Below are positions 34,501 through 46,189 of a DNA stretch of 64,000 bases, piece after piece. The DNA is from Dasypus novemcinctus (lineage: Eukaryota; Chordata; Mammalia; Cingulata; Dasypodidae). The first letter of the stretch is position 1. Each line of letters starts with the position of its first letter. Location of the stretch: assembly GCF_030445035.2 (NCBI RefSeq), contig NC_080701.1, positions 13,420,739 to 13,484,738 of the forward strand, read 5' to 3'. The translations under genes were made by a program, and so were the position numbers. The notes under the pieces were generated by a model. The model was not told the origin of the DNA and made no database searches. It saw only the letters and a list, made by a program, of their open reading frames with translations.

Positions 34501-34868
34501 TGGGAAGTGGACTTGGCTTAACAGATAGAGCATACACCTACCACATGGGAGGTCCACGGTTCAAACCCAAGACCTCCTTGACTCATGTGGAGCCGGCCCA
34601 CGTGCAGTACTGATGCACGCAAAGAGTGCCGTGCCACACAGGGGTGTCCCCCGCATAGGGGAGCCCCACGCGCAAGGAGTGCGCCCGGTAAGGAGAGCCG
34701 CCCAGTGTGAAAGAAAGTCCAGCCTGCCCAGGAGTGGCGCCGCACACACGGAGAGCTGATGCAGCAAGATGACGCAACAAGAAGAAACACAGATTCTCAG
34801 GCCACTGACAAGAATAGAAGCAGACACAGAAGAACACACAGCGAATGGACACAGAGAGCAGACAACAA
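34501..34868 (+). mobile_element. DAS-SINE without tail, inside an LTR
   Basis: Complete head and body up to 'cagagagcagacaacaacag', then the tail is missing and unrelated sequence follows. The SINE sits in the 34072 LTR. Confidence 0.92.
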
Positions 34869-36276
34869 CAGAGGCTTGTAGCATGCATCCTTAGGAATGT
34901 GACCTTAGGCGAAGAGGCTTCTTGTTGCCTAACATGCTCACACATCTGCCTAGAGTGGTTAGAGCAGCAAGAGGGAAAAAACAAAGAGAGCCAGGACTTG
35001 ATTTGAGCTCCAGAGTAGGTCGTATGAATTGCTTTTGTTCTTGCTTGTCTAATAAATGTCTGCGGCTGTGGCAGAATGTGAGCTAAGAGCTGCTTTCTTT
35101 ATACCTAGGAACTGGGGTTGGGGGAAAGCTAATGTTTATTAAAGGCAAACTTCTTAGGCGCTTACTGTCATCTTTCCAAAAGAACCGAGTGTTGTGTGTC
35201 CCAGGGTGGCTTAGGTCAGGTTGCAACACCTCACCATTGTGTGATACCAAATAAAGGAAAGACTGAAATTGTAAAATAAGTCCAAAGAAGTCCAACTGGT
35301 TTTAAATTTATACCAGGATACGATTAGGTGATCTTCTGACATATTAAATATATGATTGTTTTATTTTTTCTCGTTTTTGGCATCCCTAATTTGCCTTGGC
35401 CAAGGTTTAGGCTGCTTATAGTTTGGCCCAGCAAAGAGTGTGATGATGTCATCACTTGGCTTCTGGAGAAGAAAAACTCACTTGGGCATTTCGTGCCCAG
35501 TTACTTGTGTTATCTTTCTCCATGCAAGTTGTGCCTGATGACAGGAGACCAGATCAAAGATAAGGAAAGACTGGCAACTGACGGTCAAAGGAGAATAAGA
35601 GCAAAGAACTGCAAAGGGATCTGAGAAGAACTGAGAAGAGTTCGGGTGAATTTCTGGAAGATATTATTGCCGCCTGGTGCCCCAAGGGCAGCTGACAATT
35701 GGTGTGATTTTTCATGTTCCTTTTATAAAATGGAAAACCTGTGACCTTGCTTTATTTATGAGGCAACTGAATAGTCTTACTCAAACACGATTTTTCAGAC
35801 CTATGTGTTATGTTTGAGTAAAGGAAAGCAATCTCATCAGCTTTCAAGCACCCATTTTTTTTTTTTTCAGCCTTTCTTAGTTTCCATGCTTTTTTTTTTG
35901 GTAAATGCATCAAAATCATGGATTTTTTATGTTATCTATGAATTTGCAAAGAAATAAATCACCAAATTTAAGGTATAAAATAGGTATTACCCACTTTAGG
36001 CTTTCTCTTTAATTATCCTTTTTCTGAACTTAAATGATACAACTGCCTATAGAAATATGAAATAAAAAATCCCTATCTTGACACAATCAAAATGAAGTAC
36101 TTTGGCACATCACTAAATTACATGTTTATCTTCAATATACCTTATTCATTACCTCACAAATAACTTAGGTGATTTTTGAATATTAAAACAAAACTTTGTA
36201 CATGAGGTTCTGCTCTAACATGGATGAGCCTTCATTCCATTTACAGGAAATGCCCAGAATGGGCAAATCTACAGTC
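34869..36276. other. No recognised feature
   Basis: AT-rich and unassigned, with T-runs at about 35857 and 35890. Frames at 35083-35295 (-) and 35352-35624 (+) lack domains. Confidence 0.3.
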
Positions 36277-36288
36277 AAAAAGCAGATC

Positions 36289-36680
36289 GGCGGCGGACTT
36301 GGCCCAGTGGTTAGGGTGTCTGTCTACCACATGGGAGGTCTGCGGTTCAAACCCTGTGCCTCCCTGACTGGTGTGGAGCTGGCCCATGAGCAGTGCTGAT
36401 GTGCAAGGAGTGCCCTGCCACGCAGGGGTGTCAGGAGTGCGCCTGGTAAGGAGAGCTGCCCAGCGCGAAAGAAAGTGCAGCCTGCCCAGGAATGGCGCCA
36501 CACACACGGAGAGCTGACACAAGATGATGCAACAAAAAGAAACACAGATTCCCGTGTCACTGACAACAACAGAAGCAGACAAAGAAGACCCAGCGAATAG
36601 ACATAGAGAACAGACAACCGGGTCGAGGGGGAAGGGGAGAGAAATAAATAAATAAATAAATAAATCTTAAAAAAAAAAAA
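36289..36680 (+). mobile_element. DAS-SINE with small internal deletion
   Basis: The TSD aaaaagcagatcgg (about 36277-36290) versus aaaaagcagaccgg (36681-36694) has one mismatch. About 30 bp of the GC body near 36430 are missing. A 17-A tail abuts the GC-rich 36.7-37.3 kb block. Confidence 0.93.
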
Positions 36681-36829
36681 AAAAAGCAGACCGGTGGTTT
36701 CTTGGGGCGGGGGGAATGGCCCTGGGGTTTCTTTGGGGAGAAATGAAATCGTTCCTAAAATTAGTCTCCGGTTCTGTCTGCACAACCTTGTGAATAAACC
36801 CGACACCCACTGAATCGCAGGCCCTAAAT

Positions 36830-37300
36830 GAGGGGATCGTGCGGTGTGTGAACCGTGGAAGCCAAGGTCCCCAGGACGGGGTACACCCCGGCTCCTGACC
36901 CCCTTCCGGGGTGCAGCCCACAGCCGTGGGTGGTCTGCGTGCGGTGCTTCCCTGTTCGCCCTGAGCACGCGCAGACGTTTCCAGGCTGAGCAGTCAGCCC
37001 GGCGGCCCCCGGCCCCAAGGGGACGCTGTCGGCGGCTCGCTGGCTCAAGAGGGGGCACTCGCGACATCTCCCCGCACCCGCCGCTGGTCGCGGGGGACGG
37101 ACGGCCACCTGACGCTGACCTTGCTCTGTCTCGTTCCCTCCGTGCCTGCGTGCCGTGCACTTGGTGACCTGCAAAGCGAGCAGCGCCACGGAGCCTAGGC
37201 CTGCCTTCCCTGCCGGGCATTCTCAGCCCCCGGCCTGCAGCCGGCTCCTCCCCTCGGGGGGCTGGGCACAGCGAGCAGGGGGCGGTCGGGAACCATCCTC
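36830..37300. promoter_or_regulatory. CpG island
   Basis: I counted roughly 44 CpG dinucleotides by eye in about 460 bp, far above the surroundings and outside any recognised repeat. CpG islands usually mark promoters, so this may be the start of a host transcript on either strand. The 298-codon minus frame spanning it (36324-37220) runs into the neighbouring SINE and shows no domain, so I do not call it a protein. An unrecognised GC-rich repeat is the alternative. Confidence 0.65.
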
Positions 37301-37556
37301 TTATTTCCCTTTAAACTCTGACACATCTGCACCTAGGAGAACATACACCTCTCTTTGAGTATTGACTTAGCAAAATTGCATAGTTGCATTCAGAGTGATG
37401 CAGTGATGAGACACACAACTGTTCACACCTCATTTTCACAACGTTGGAGTGTGGTTGGTGATTTCAAAACCACGCCCAAAGTGCAATGTTTCCTGGTGCA
37501 TTAGCAAGTGAATATTTAAATGACCAACCCCATGCATCTCGCTTTAGCGCAACTCT

Positions 37557-37880
37557 ATTTTTTTTTTATTTTTTAATTTTTTTTATTTTTTATTGACTTT
37601 GTAATAATATTACATTAAAAATATATATGTGAGGTCCCATTCAACCCCACCCCCCCCCACCCCCCCCCCCCCCTCCCCACCCCCAACAACACTCGTTCCC
37701 ATCATCATGACACATCCATTGGATTTGGTAAGTACATCTTTGGGCACCTCTGCACCTCATGTACATTGGTTCACATCATGGCCCATACTCTCCTCTATTC
37801 CATCAAGTGGGCCCTGTGAGGATTTACAATGTCCGGTGATTACCTCTGAAGCACCATCCAGGGCAACTCTAAAACCATCT
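37557..37880 (-). mobile_element. LINE-1 3' UTR, antisense, variant subfamily
   Basis: 'tgacttt', 'aatattacattaaaaatata', a long C-run and 'cattggatttggtaagtaca' correspond to the same L1 3' UTR but in a distinct variant. About 320 bp. Confidence 0.68.
37645..37685 (+). repeat. C-rich homopolymer tract
   Basis: About 41 bp almost entirely C, part of the L1 3' UTR. The minus strand has G-runs able to form a G-quadruplex. Confidence 0.85.
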
Positions 37881-37922
37881 TTTTAAGCCGGGAGCTACAA
37901 CATAAAGAAAAAAAAAAAAAAA

Positions 37923-37927
<5 letters not shown>

Positions 37928-37964
<37 letters not shown>
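37928..37964. repeat. (TA)n microsatellite
   Basis: About 18 TA units following an A-run. Confidence 0.95.
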
Positions 37965-37966
<2 letters not shown>

Positions 37967-38946
37967 AATAGCAATGCTCCATTGGAAGAAAATCAAAGCT
38001 GATTACGCTAACTCTTCATTTACTCTGTGTCCCTGTTGAGGACCCAGACATGTCAAGGGGGATATCTGATGGTTATAATCTAATGGTTATAATCTTTTTT
38101 TCTCCTGCTACAAGTTGTGCAATGAATGAACAAATGCACAAAAAAGAGGTACATTAAAGAGACGCGTGCGAAAGAAAATAACATGGTGTCTAGCATATGG
38201 TATGTGAAAAATAAATGATATAGTAGTTTCCTGGTAAGTAGGAGGAGGTTTTCTGCTAAGTAGAAAACAGGCTTTAGTTTGAAGCTCTTTGCTAATACCT
38301 AATTAGTATTTCACTCTATGAGATATCCAGAATACAATTAGTAATTTTCAGCATTTAGAGCTTTGATTATTGGGACAGGGGCAGAGGACAGAATTTTAGG
38401 AAGGAGATGATCTACTCTTTCTTAGGACCTACACTTCCGTAGCATGGGGGAAAAGAACATTCGACCTATTTGTTTCCTGGGTGTTGGTGTTTTTAACCTT
38501 TCACTCTCTGGCCTCCTTTGAGAACTGTCAGCAAATTTCCTTAATTTTCACTCTCCTGCTTTGAAACCTACGACTCAAGAAGTTGCAGAAGCAATGCCCT
38601 GAGAGACGATGACACTCTCCCGCTTAGCCGCAGCCTTCGAGCTGAACTGAGAGAGGTGTTGCCTGCGCACCCACAGTGCAAAATTGCTTTGACCTGCGAC
38701 GGTAATGGGAGGCAGAGATTAGAGAATCCAGGGAAAACATGCAGAGTCATTAATATCCCCTCAGTGGGAAATCATCTAACAGCATTTCCTCCCACCAGGA
38801 GCGCAGAATTTCCAAATCACCTTTAAGAGAGTTCTGAGAACAGACACTGGGCTGTAGCCCTCCGAAGGCTTGTTTGGCAATGACAGCATTTGCTTTGAGG
38901 TTGTTACAAGAAAAATAAGCTGAACTCCTCTGGGCAAGATACATCA
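37965..38946. other. No recognised feature
   Basis: 38560-38900 is moderately complex unique-looking sequence without a coding frame of note. Confidence 0.3.
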
Positions 38947-39060
38947 TTCATTCATTCACTCACTCACTAATTTCCTTCTTCCATTCAGTTTATTAAATTT
39001 TTAAAGATTGTCAAGTATATGTCAGGCTCAGTTTAGGTTCGGGAGATACTCTATGAAAAG
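38947..39060 (-). mobile_element. L2-like remnant, antisense
   Basis: 'cattcattcattcactcact' followed later by 'gtcaagtatatgtcaggctc' fits the antisense L2 end. Confidence 0.45.
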
Positions 39061-39822
39061 GAGAAAAGAAAATATATTAAATTGTAATTGCTTCTGATCC
39101 TCTCTCCTCTTATGTCCTAGGAGAAGAAGGCTGGTTTGTTATTAGCCTAAGTTAATAGGGTAACGGACAAAATGAAAAAAAAACAAAACAAAACCAAAAA
39201 CCCATGAGCACATGGTTGCATCAAAAGAAACTTAAATGGAAGAAAAAGAATAGAGACGGAAAGAGGCAGTAGAGAGGAAGAGAGAAGAGCTTGTATATGC
39301 TGAGTTTGACTGAAACTTTAATTTTGAAGAAGCTGAACATGGACAAATGAATAATTTTGTGGCAACTTTTATGAGTGTGGGTATTAGAAAAAGAAAGCAT
39401 GAGATGGAAAAAAAGGACAAAGAAATCTTGACTGTTAAAGTGACTCCCTCTTTTAGAATTTTTACATTTATTTTTTTCTAATTTGTTTTGGAATAGATGA
39501 TAGATGGTTTAAAAAAAATACATATATGAGTGTCTCCTTCCTAAGCTATCACATAGTTCCTCTTCCCTAAGGCAACAATTGTAATTTGTTTCTTATATGA
39601 CTTTCCAGAGATATTTTGTGCATACAAAAGTAAATATGAATAGAACAGGTTTCCCACCTTTATGCAAATGGTACCATAATACATGCAGAAGGAAAACATG
39701 AAACTTCTGAGAGCAGAATCATTACCTGAGAGAAAATGCATTGTTTGATACTGAATATAATCAGATGAAGAACCAAAATTGTATACTTATCATAGGTCAA
39801 GTTCCCTGAAGAAACTGCTCTG
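39061..39822. other. No recognised feature
   Basis: A-rich and unassigned. Confidence 0.3.
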
Positions 39823-39917
39823 AGCGGAGTGGGTGTAGCCCAGTGGTTTGAGTGTCAGCTTCCCACGTAGGAGGTCCCAGGTTCAGTATCCGGTACCTCC
39901 TGGAAAAAAAGAAAAAG
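39823..39917 (+). mobile_element. Short tRNA-derived SINE monomer
   Basis: 'gcggagtgggtgtagcccag' then 'tggtttgagtg', 'ggtcccaggttcagtatccg' and an A-rich tail. Confidence 0.8.
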
Positions 39918-39963
39918 TCTTGGAGACTCTAAGTGGTCTTATAGCTAACTTGGTTGGTTGGGT

Positions 39964-40053
39964 TGTTTTTTGAGGTAACAAGGCCGGAGAATGAACCCAG
40001 GACCTCCTGTGTGGGAAGCAGGTATTCAAATGCTTGAGCCACATCCACTCCCC
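39964..40053 (-). mobile_element. Short SINE monomer, antisense
   Basis: 'gaatgaacccaggacctcct' then 'gtgtgggaagcaggtattc' and 'gagccacatccactcccc' form the reverse-complement head. Confidence 0.78.
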
Positions 40054-40066
40054 ACTGACTTGGTTT

Positions 40067-40230
40067 TTTTTTTTAAGATTTTTAATTTATTTACTCCCCT
40101 GCCTTGTTTTCGTACCCCGGTGGTGCCAGCTTGCTGTCTTGCTCATCTTCTCCAGGAGGCATCGGCAACCAAACCTGGGACCTCCCACGTGGTAAGCTGG
40201 AGCTCAATCACTGGAGCCACATCGTGTCCC
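40067..40230 (-). mobile_element. DAS-type SINE, antisense, short body
   Basis: T-run and 'aagatttttaatttatttac' tail at the left and head 'gagccacatcgtgtccc' at the right. The flanks 'acttggttt' at both ends are a likely TSD. Confidence 0.8.
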
Positions 40231-41079
40231 TTACTTGGTTTTACAGTGCCCCTTCTTGGGCTGCTGTTCTCTGGTGGATATTGGCATGTAGTACATAGAT
40301 CTTCACAGCCCTTGCCTATTGCCATATGTCCAGCAACAAGCCTCTTTCCAGACCTCCTTGTCCCCGGAGCTCCAATCCTTCTTCCATGCACTTGAACAAA
40401 CAGCCCAACTATTTTTCACTGACAGATCATGAGTCTGTATCTTCTGACCTTGGGCCACTTTTCTTCACACAAAGTGGATGACCAGGTGCGCAACCCGAAA
40501 CTCTGCCTTTTGGGAGGATTTGTTTTTTACATACATAGAAAAGTTTTAATGAGTAAGTGTCGAGCAAGCATGTCAACTTCTTAAAAAAACAAAAAACAAA
40601 GAAAGTGTAAAAGTTTACAAGAACAATTGTCCAGAAAACCCGTCATTCAACAGTTACAAACACATGTAATACAATTTTTTCCTAAAATTTAACATTGTCA
40701 GAGATAGAACACCCTGCCTCCCTTTCCTCACCTGCTCCTTGTATTTTAAGAATACTTTTTTTTTTAAAAAGAAATCTGTAACACTAATAGGCAACACCTT
40801 ATTTCTTGAAAAGAATACGTAAGTGCAAAACTCAAGCTTCTTAATGAGAACAGTAATAACTACAATTTATTGGGAGACATGAATTAGGTAAACAGCGCTA
40901 GTCTATAATCTCATTTGCCACCTTACCTGCACAGAGAAGAGAAGAGGGACGCACAGATCTTCATGTGGGCTATGGGTGGGAGGCTCTTTGTCTCTTCAGA
41001 GATAACCTAAGCTGTCTGACTTGTGGGTGTGGAACGGTAAGAGGCTGCAGTCCTGCCCTTAGTGACAATGGCAAGGACT
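40231..41079. other. Mostly unassigned; possible MIR at 40845-40930
   Basis: 'ataactacaatttattggga' followed by 'tctcatttgcc' may be a very old antisense MIR. Nothing else was recognised. Confidence 0.3.
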
Positions 41080-41438
41080 CCAGTCCCAGGAAACAGTTTA
41101 ACAATGCAAGGTCTATAAACTTTAAGTATTTAGGGGAAATGCAAACAAAATATGCTAAAAGCTTATCTAGAATGTCTGGAGTCCATGCTAAAAGCTTACC
41201 TAAGATGTGGAAGATATATATGCTAATTCAAGCCTATTGAGAAATGAAACAAAGGGACCATTTGGGCTTTCCTCTCTGTATAAAAGAAATTTGAAAATCT
41301 TGTTTGGGGCTGGGGATTGAAACAGAAAGCTCCCGAGTCTGGCCGGCTATCAATAAACCATTTTTCCTTCTCAAAATCATTCCTGAGTCCTGGCCTCTCT
41401 ATACGCAAATAATCGAACCTCTCTCAAATTCTACAACA
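41080..41438 (+). mobile_element. ERV1-like LTR, 3' part clear
   Basis: TATA-like 'ctgtataaaagaaa' near 41275, AATAAA at about 41353 and a CTACAACA end at 41438. It is related to the LTR at 56345, sharing 'gagtctggccggc' and 'cttctc'. The 5' limit is uncertain. Two 'gctaaaagcttac'-type half-repeats lie in U3. Confidence 0.6.
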
Positions 41439-41743
41439 ATCTGATCTAAAGAACTTGAGAATTTTCTGGCCGCTGAATCCCAGCCACCAGTGAGCCAGGT
41501 GTGTTGTGACAGGGAGAGCCAGCACTTCAAAAGCCGGCTGCTTTTATTATGAAAATGATTTCAGATTATAGGTGGGCCTGAGATCTCTTGAGTATTCCAC
41601 ATATACAAATGTTCAAAGTCAATGTCCATCTCCTATCTAGAGACAGAGAAATGATTATTTTTGGACCAAGTTACAGCATTTCTGGTCACACAGCACTGCT
41701 AACGGAGCTGCACAAAAGTAAACACAAAGGAAAAACAAATATT
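41439..41743. other. No recognised feature
   Basis: Nothing identifiable. Confidence 0.3.
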
Positions 41744-41825
41744 AGGAGGAAGAAAGGAAGGAAGAAAAGAAAGAGAATGAGGGAGGGAGGGAGGAAGGAA
41801 GGGAGGGAAGGAGGGAGGGAGAGGA
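41744..41825 (+). repeat. Purine-rich (GGAA/GGGA)n tract
   Basis: About 80 bp almost without pyrimidines. It explains the charged frame at 41588-42034 and its antisense Pro/Leu/Ser-rich shadow. Confidence 0.9.
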
Positions 41826-42503
41826 GAAAGCATCTGGCAGAAGGTTGGACACAAACTTCCAGAACTGGCCTGGAGGTTCTGCCAGACAGTAAACTCCAGC
41901 TTGGACCTAACAGGCAAGGACATCTGAGAGAAGTAGCAAGAACAGCAGCTAAGAGAAGGAAAACAAGAGAATACAGAAAAGTGGGCAATCTAGCTAGACT
42001 TATAGCAATCGATAAGGATGGGCTCTTACTTTAGGAAAAGTTACCAAGTGGTGGTTTATGGGCTTGCATAGAAATTTGCTATGCTTTTGCATAATATATG
42101 TATTTTTAAGGTTTTGTCGTTCTCCTTTGGGCTAATAAAGAGAACAGGGAAAGAGATGATGTGAAGACAGGATAACGTAGCAACCTGACAGGGTCTGTCT
42201 GGCTCTCCACTCTGACTCGAGGGCACATACTTCCATCCACATGTCTCTGGCTGCTGGCGAGATGCCTAGACAATGGGCTCAACATACTGCGCTTCGGTTC
42301 CAAAGATTTCATTTGCAACCCTGTGCTCTAGACCGTCAAAGAAAACGATGCTGGAGTAAGAACCAGAAACCCTTTTTACCTTTTGTTTAAGAAAATTGCT
42401 TGCTAAGGAGGGAGAAGGAAGGGAAGCCTGTCCTTTTCATATAGGTTTAGCAGCTAAAGGCTGCAGAAGGAAAACAAGGGACATGGACGTGCCCTTTTGT
42501 TAG
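41826..42503. other. No recognised feature
   Basis: Nothing identifiable. Confidence 0.3.
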
Positions 42504-42513
42504 CTGGAGACTC

Positions 42514-42936
42514 CTTTTTTTTTTTTAAGATTTATTTTTTATTTATTTCTTTTCCCCTTCCTGACCCCCCTCCCCAGTTGTCTGCTCTCTATGTCCATTC
42601 GCTGTGTGTTCTTCTGTGTCCACTTGTATTCTTGTCAGCAGCACCAGGAATCTCTGTCTCTTTTTGTTGCATCATCTTGCTGCATCAGTTGTCTGTGTGG
42701 TGCCACTCCTGGGCAGCCTGTACTTTTTTTATGCTGGGCGACTTTCCTTAGGGGGCACACTCCTTGCACTTGGGACTCCCCTACACGGGGGACACCCCTG
42801 CGTGGCCAGCACTCCTTGCGCGCATCAGCACTGCATGTGGGCCAGCTCACCACATGGGTCAGGAGGCCCTGGGTTTGAACGCTGGACCTCCCATGTGGTA
42901 GGCCAACGCTCTATCTGTTGAGCCAAATCCCCTTCC
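42514..42936 (-). mobile_element. DAS-SINE, antisense, full length
   Basis: A perfect 10-bp TSD, ctggagactc, lies at 42504-42513 and 42937-42946. Head at the right, T-run at the left. Confidence 0.95.
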
Positions 42937-43129
42937 CTGGAGACTCTTTTGAATGAGTGTTTCCACCAACCAGAATTCCCTGTGTTTTCACTTATGATAA
43001 ACTTTGGGAGTTCTTCAAGACCAGTTGAGAGTCTACTCTTTCTCTTTCTCCCCAGTTTACCAATAGCCTTTTCCTCTGCTCCATATGACATTGTCAACAG
43101 ACGGGAATAGAAGAGCCTTGCTGGGTCTG

Positions 43130-44620
43130 GGTCTACATGGATGTGGAGGAGCTTTGCTAGAAGACAGCAGGCAGTGCCAAGAGGAAAGAGCATCTTCCTT
43201 CAGAGCAGCTTCCACAAAGCCTCAATGAAGGCTGCAGGACCGAGCCTGTGTAGGGTAGCCTTGCTCCACAGGACACTGCCAACAAGCAGCTTACTGGGGG
43301 CTTTTCCCTTTGTTGCTGGTCTTCAGAGCCACCCAAGTAGGTTGGTAGTGCAGCAGCACTCCATTTTTGGCTTGTGTCCACACACTGAGTTGACACATCC
43401 AAGAACCAAGCACTGCCTTTTTCGTTCTCTGTGAGCTGTTCAACAGCACCTACCTGTGCAGCTATGGGTGTGAGCTGAGGGAGGTGCTGGTGGAACTGTG
43501 CTGAGTGCCACAGGGCTCTGGGTCACTGATTGTGCAGTTGGTTTACTTTTGTCCTTTGTCTCTGCTTGGCCTCGATCTCAGGTGTGCCCTTCCATCTTAC
43601 AGGTGAACGTCACTGAACCCACCTGAACTTATAACTCTGTGGGTCTGACAGAACCCAGTTCATGGTGGGCAGTTCTGAATGCATGTTTCCTTGATGTCCC
43701 ATGGTCAAGAATGCCAATTCTGCCAGACTCAAATAGCATACCAGGAGCTGTTTATTCAAATGGTTTATAATTGTCTACCGTAGATGTCTTGGTGTTGCTC
43801 CAAAACCGTAGTGACATATGTAGTGATTCTTATATTGGGGCTTGCCAAAAAAATCCACGTGGCATCTTTTCTTACTACAGATACCCCTAATATCATAGGA
43901 TTTTCTGGCCCAAACAGCAAGTGGCAAGGCTGTTGTACTGCATTCTGTACCTGCTGAAGAGTTCTTTACTGCTCTGGGCTTCATTGGTAAAATGGGTCAA
44001 AACAGTATTCCCAAGTCTGGCATATAGGGCCTCCAATACCTGAAAATCCATACTAGATATTGTGTTTTCATTGTAATGGTGGAAAGTGTGAGATTCATCA
44101 ATTTACCCCCCACTTTTGGGGAATATCCTATCATACCCCAGACCACTGGGCCCTTAACATCTTTGCTGATGGAGTAGGCCCTTGAATCTTCACTGGGTTT
44201 ATTTCCCAGAAAATAATGTATCTGGAATTGTGTGTCCTACTGAGACCTCTAGCACACTTGCTGCAATGTACTGATGTGATTTTCTGCAGAATGTCCAGAT
44301 TGTTCATCTCCTTGTAGGCTTTATTTTGAAGTATCTTGTAGTCTGGTTCAAGCGAACATGGACTTTCTGAGTGGTCTTCCTAATAGATTTAGAAAATAAT
44401 GCATTTTAACAGCTCATTGACGATATACCAAGTTCTGAAGGCAATGTTAATCTGCTCTCACAAAAATACATCTGACACTGCAGCTGGAATTTGGGTTACT
44501 TGATTTGGTTTGAGGTAGTTCATTGCCATCTCCAAAGATCTAATTTTTTGAGATTAGATATAAGAATTAAATGGATGTGTGATATGGACCACTAATCCTG
44601 GTATACTTTAGGTCTTTAAG
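43130..44620 (-). mobile_element. Class III ERV (ERVL/MaLR) internal remnant, antisense
   Basis: The text matches what I remember of ERVL-type internal sequence in antisense ('ggtagtgcagcagcactcca', 'cttccatcttacaggtgaa', 'cagaacccagttcat', 'ctgaaaatccatacta'). It is old and heavily decayed, with many breaks. No LTR is recognised next to it. The assignment is by memory of consensus text, so moderate to low confidence. Confidence 0.4.
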
Positions 44621-44626
44621 GGTGAA

Positions 44627-45066
44627 TATTTTCTTTTTTATGATTCACCTTTATCTATTTCTCTCCCCTTCTCCTCCCCACCCCCGCATTGTCTGCTCTC
44701 TGTGTCCATTCATTGTGTGTTCTTCTGTGTCCACTTGCATTCTTGTCAGCAGAACTGGGAATCCGTGTCTCTTTTTGTCGCATCATCATCTTGCTGCATC
44801 AGCTCTCTGTGTGCACGGCACCACCCCTAGGCAGGCTGCAGTTATTTATTTATTTTCCATGCGGGGTGTCTCTCCTTGCAGGGCGCACCCCACTGCATTT
44901 GGGGCTCACCTACGCAAGAGACACCCCTGCACGGCATGGCACTCCCCATATGCAGCAGCGCTGCACACGGGCCAGCTCACCACATGGGCCAGGAGGCTCT
45001 GGACCTGAACCCTGGACCTACTACATGGTAGGCAGACGCCCCACCAGTTGAACCACATCCGCCTCC
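44627..45066 (-). mobile_element. DAS-SINE, antisense, old
   Basis: A perfect 13-bp TSD, ctttaagggtgaa, lies at 44614-44626 and 45067-45079. Most CpGs are decayed and a small insertion ('tatttatttattttc') lies in the body. Confidence 0.94.
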
Positions 45067-45659
45067 CTTTAAGGGTGAAATTAATCTCTGCCTTTCCGCC
45101 CTGGATCTGGGATATTGTTTTTTATTTTCTATCTTTTTGGAGGGGGGCTCAGAGACTTCTACTTGCCTTTTTCCACTTTGATAAATTTTACTCCACAAGC
45201 CAATGTGGGGAACTCTGACAACTATTGTGTATGTTTAGTCCAATTATACATATGCATGTGCATTTCCATATACATATACAAGTTTGCAGGATAGAAAATA
45301 TTTTAAAATCAATTGTATAAAAAATGTACAAAATTGTGTTTTTATAGACTAGTAATGAATACCAAGGAGCTGAAATTACAAAAACAATTTATAATTTCAA
45401 AATATGAAATAATTAGGGATAAATAATTTAAAAATATGGGCAAGAGCTGTATATTGAAATCTACAATTCATGTGAGAAATGAAAATAGAGCTAAATAAAT
45501 GGAGAGATGTACTATGTTCATGGATCAGAAAACCCAAAATTGTTAAATGTCATTTCTTCTATAATTAGTGTATATATTGAATGTAATTCTATCAAATCCC
45601 AGCAGACTTTCTTGTAGAAATTGAAAAAATTGATGATCAAATTCATTTGCTACTATGTA

Positions 45660-45872
45660 TAGCAGGGGAAGAATAGAAAGATTGAGACATAAGGTTTTGT
45701 TTGTTCTTTGTTTATTATTAGTATTGTTGGAATAATGAAAATGTTCTAAAAATAATTGAAGTGATGAATGCACACCTATGTGATTATACTGAATACTATT
45801 AATTGTACACTTTGGATGAGTTTGTGCTTTATTAATATGTATCAATAAAATTGATTCATTAAAAAAAACTTT
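45660..45872 (+). mobile_element. Younger L1 3' end inserted in older L1
   Basis: 'gatgaatgcacacctatgtg', 'ttgtacactttggatgag' and 'tcaataaaattgattcatt' followed by an A-run is a short L1 terminus. ORF2 text of the host L1 continues after it at about 45895. Confidence 0.6.
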
Positions 45873-46162
45873 TCCACAGCATGTGAAACAAATCATTCAG
45901 AAATTCAGAGGATGAAAATAGTCTAAACAACTTTATAAAGAATAAGAAAGTTGGAAATCTAATACTTTCTGATTTTGAGACTTATTACAGTTATCAAGAT
46001 ATGTGGTATTGGTACCTAGATAGATGAATATATCAATAAAACAGAATAGAAAGTTCAGAAATAGACCCACACATACATGGACAGTAGATTTTCCAACTAA
46101 GATGCAAGGGCAAGTCAGGGGGAATAAATAGTCTTTTCAACAAATAGTGTTGGAACAACTAA

Positions 46163-46189
46163 ATATACATATATATATATATATATATT
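46163..46189. repeat. (TA)n run
   Basis: A short TA/CA-containing run within L1. Confidence 0.8.

Noticed and set aside
36324-37220. 298-codon minus-strand frame
   Set aside because: Half of it is SINE and poly-Phe from a poly(A) tail. The rest reads through the CpG island, where stops are rare by composition. No domain.
41588-42034. 148-codon Arg/Lys/Gly-rich frame
   Set aside because: Caused by a polypurine simple repeat.
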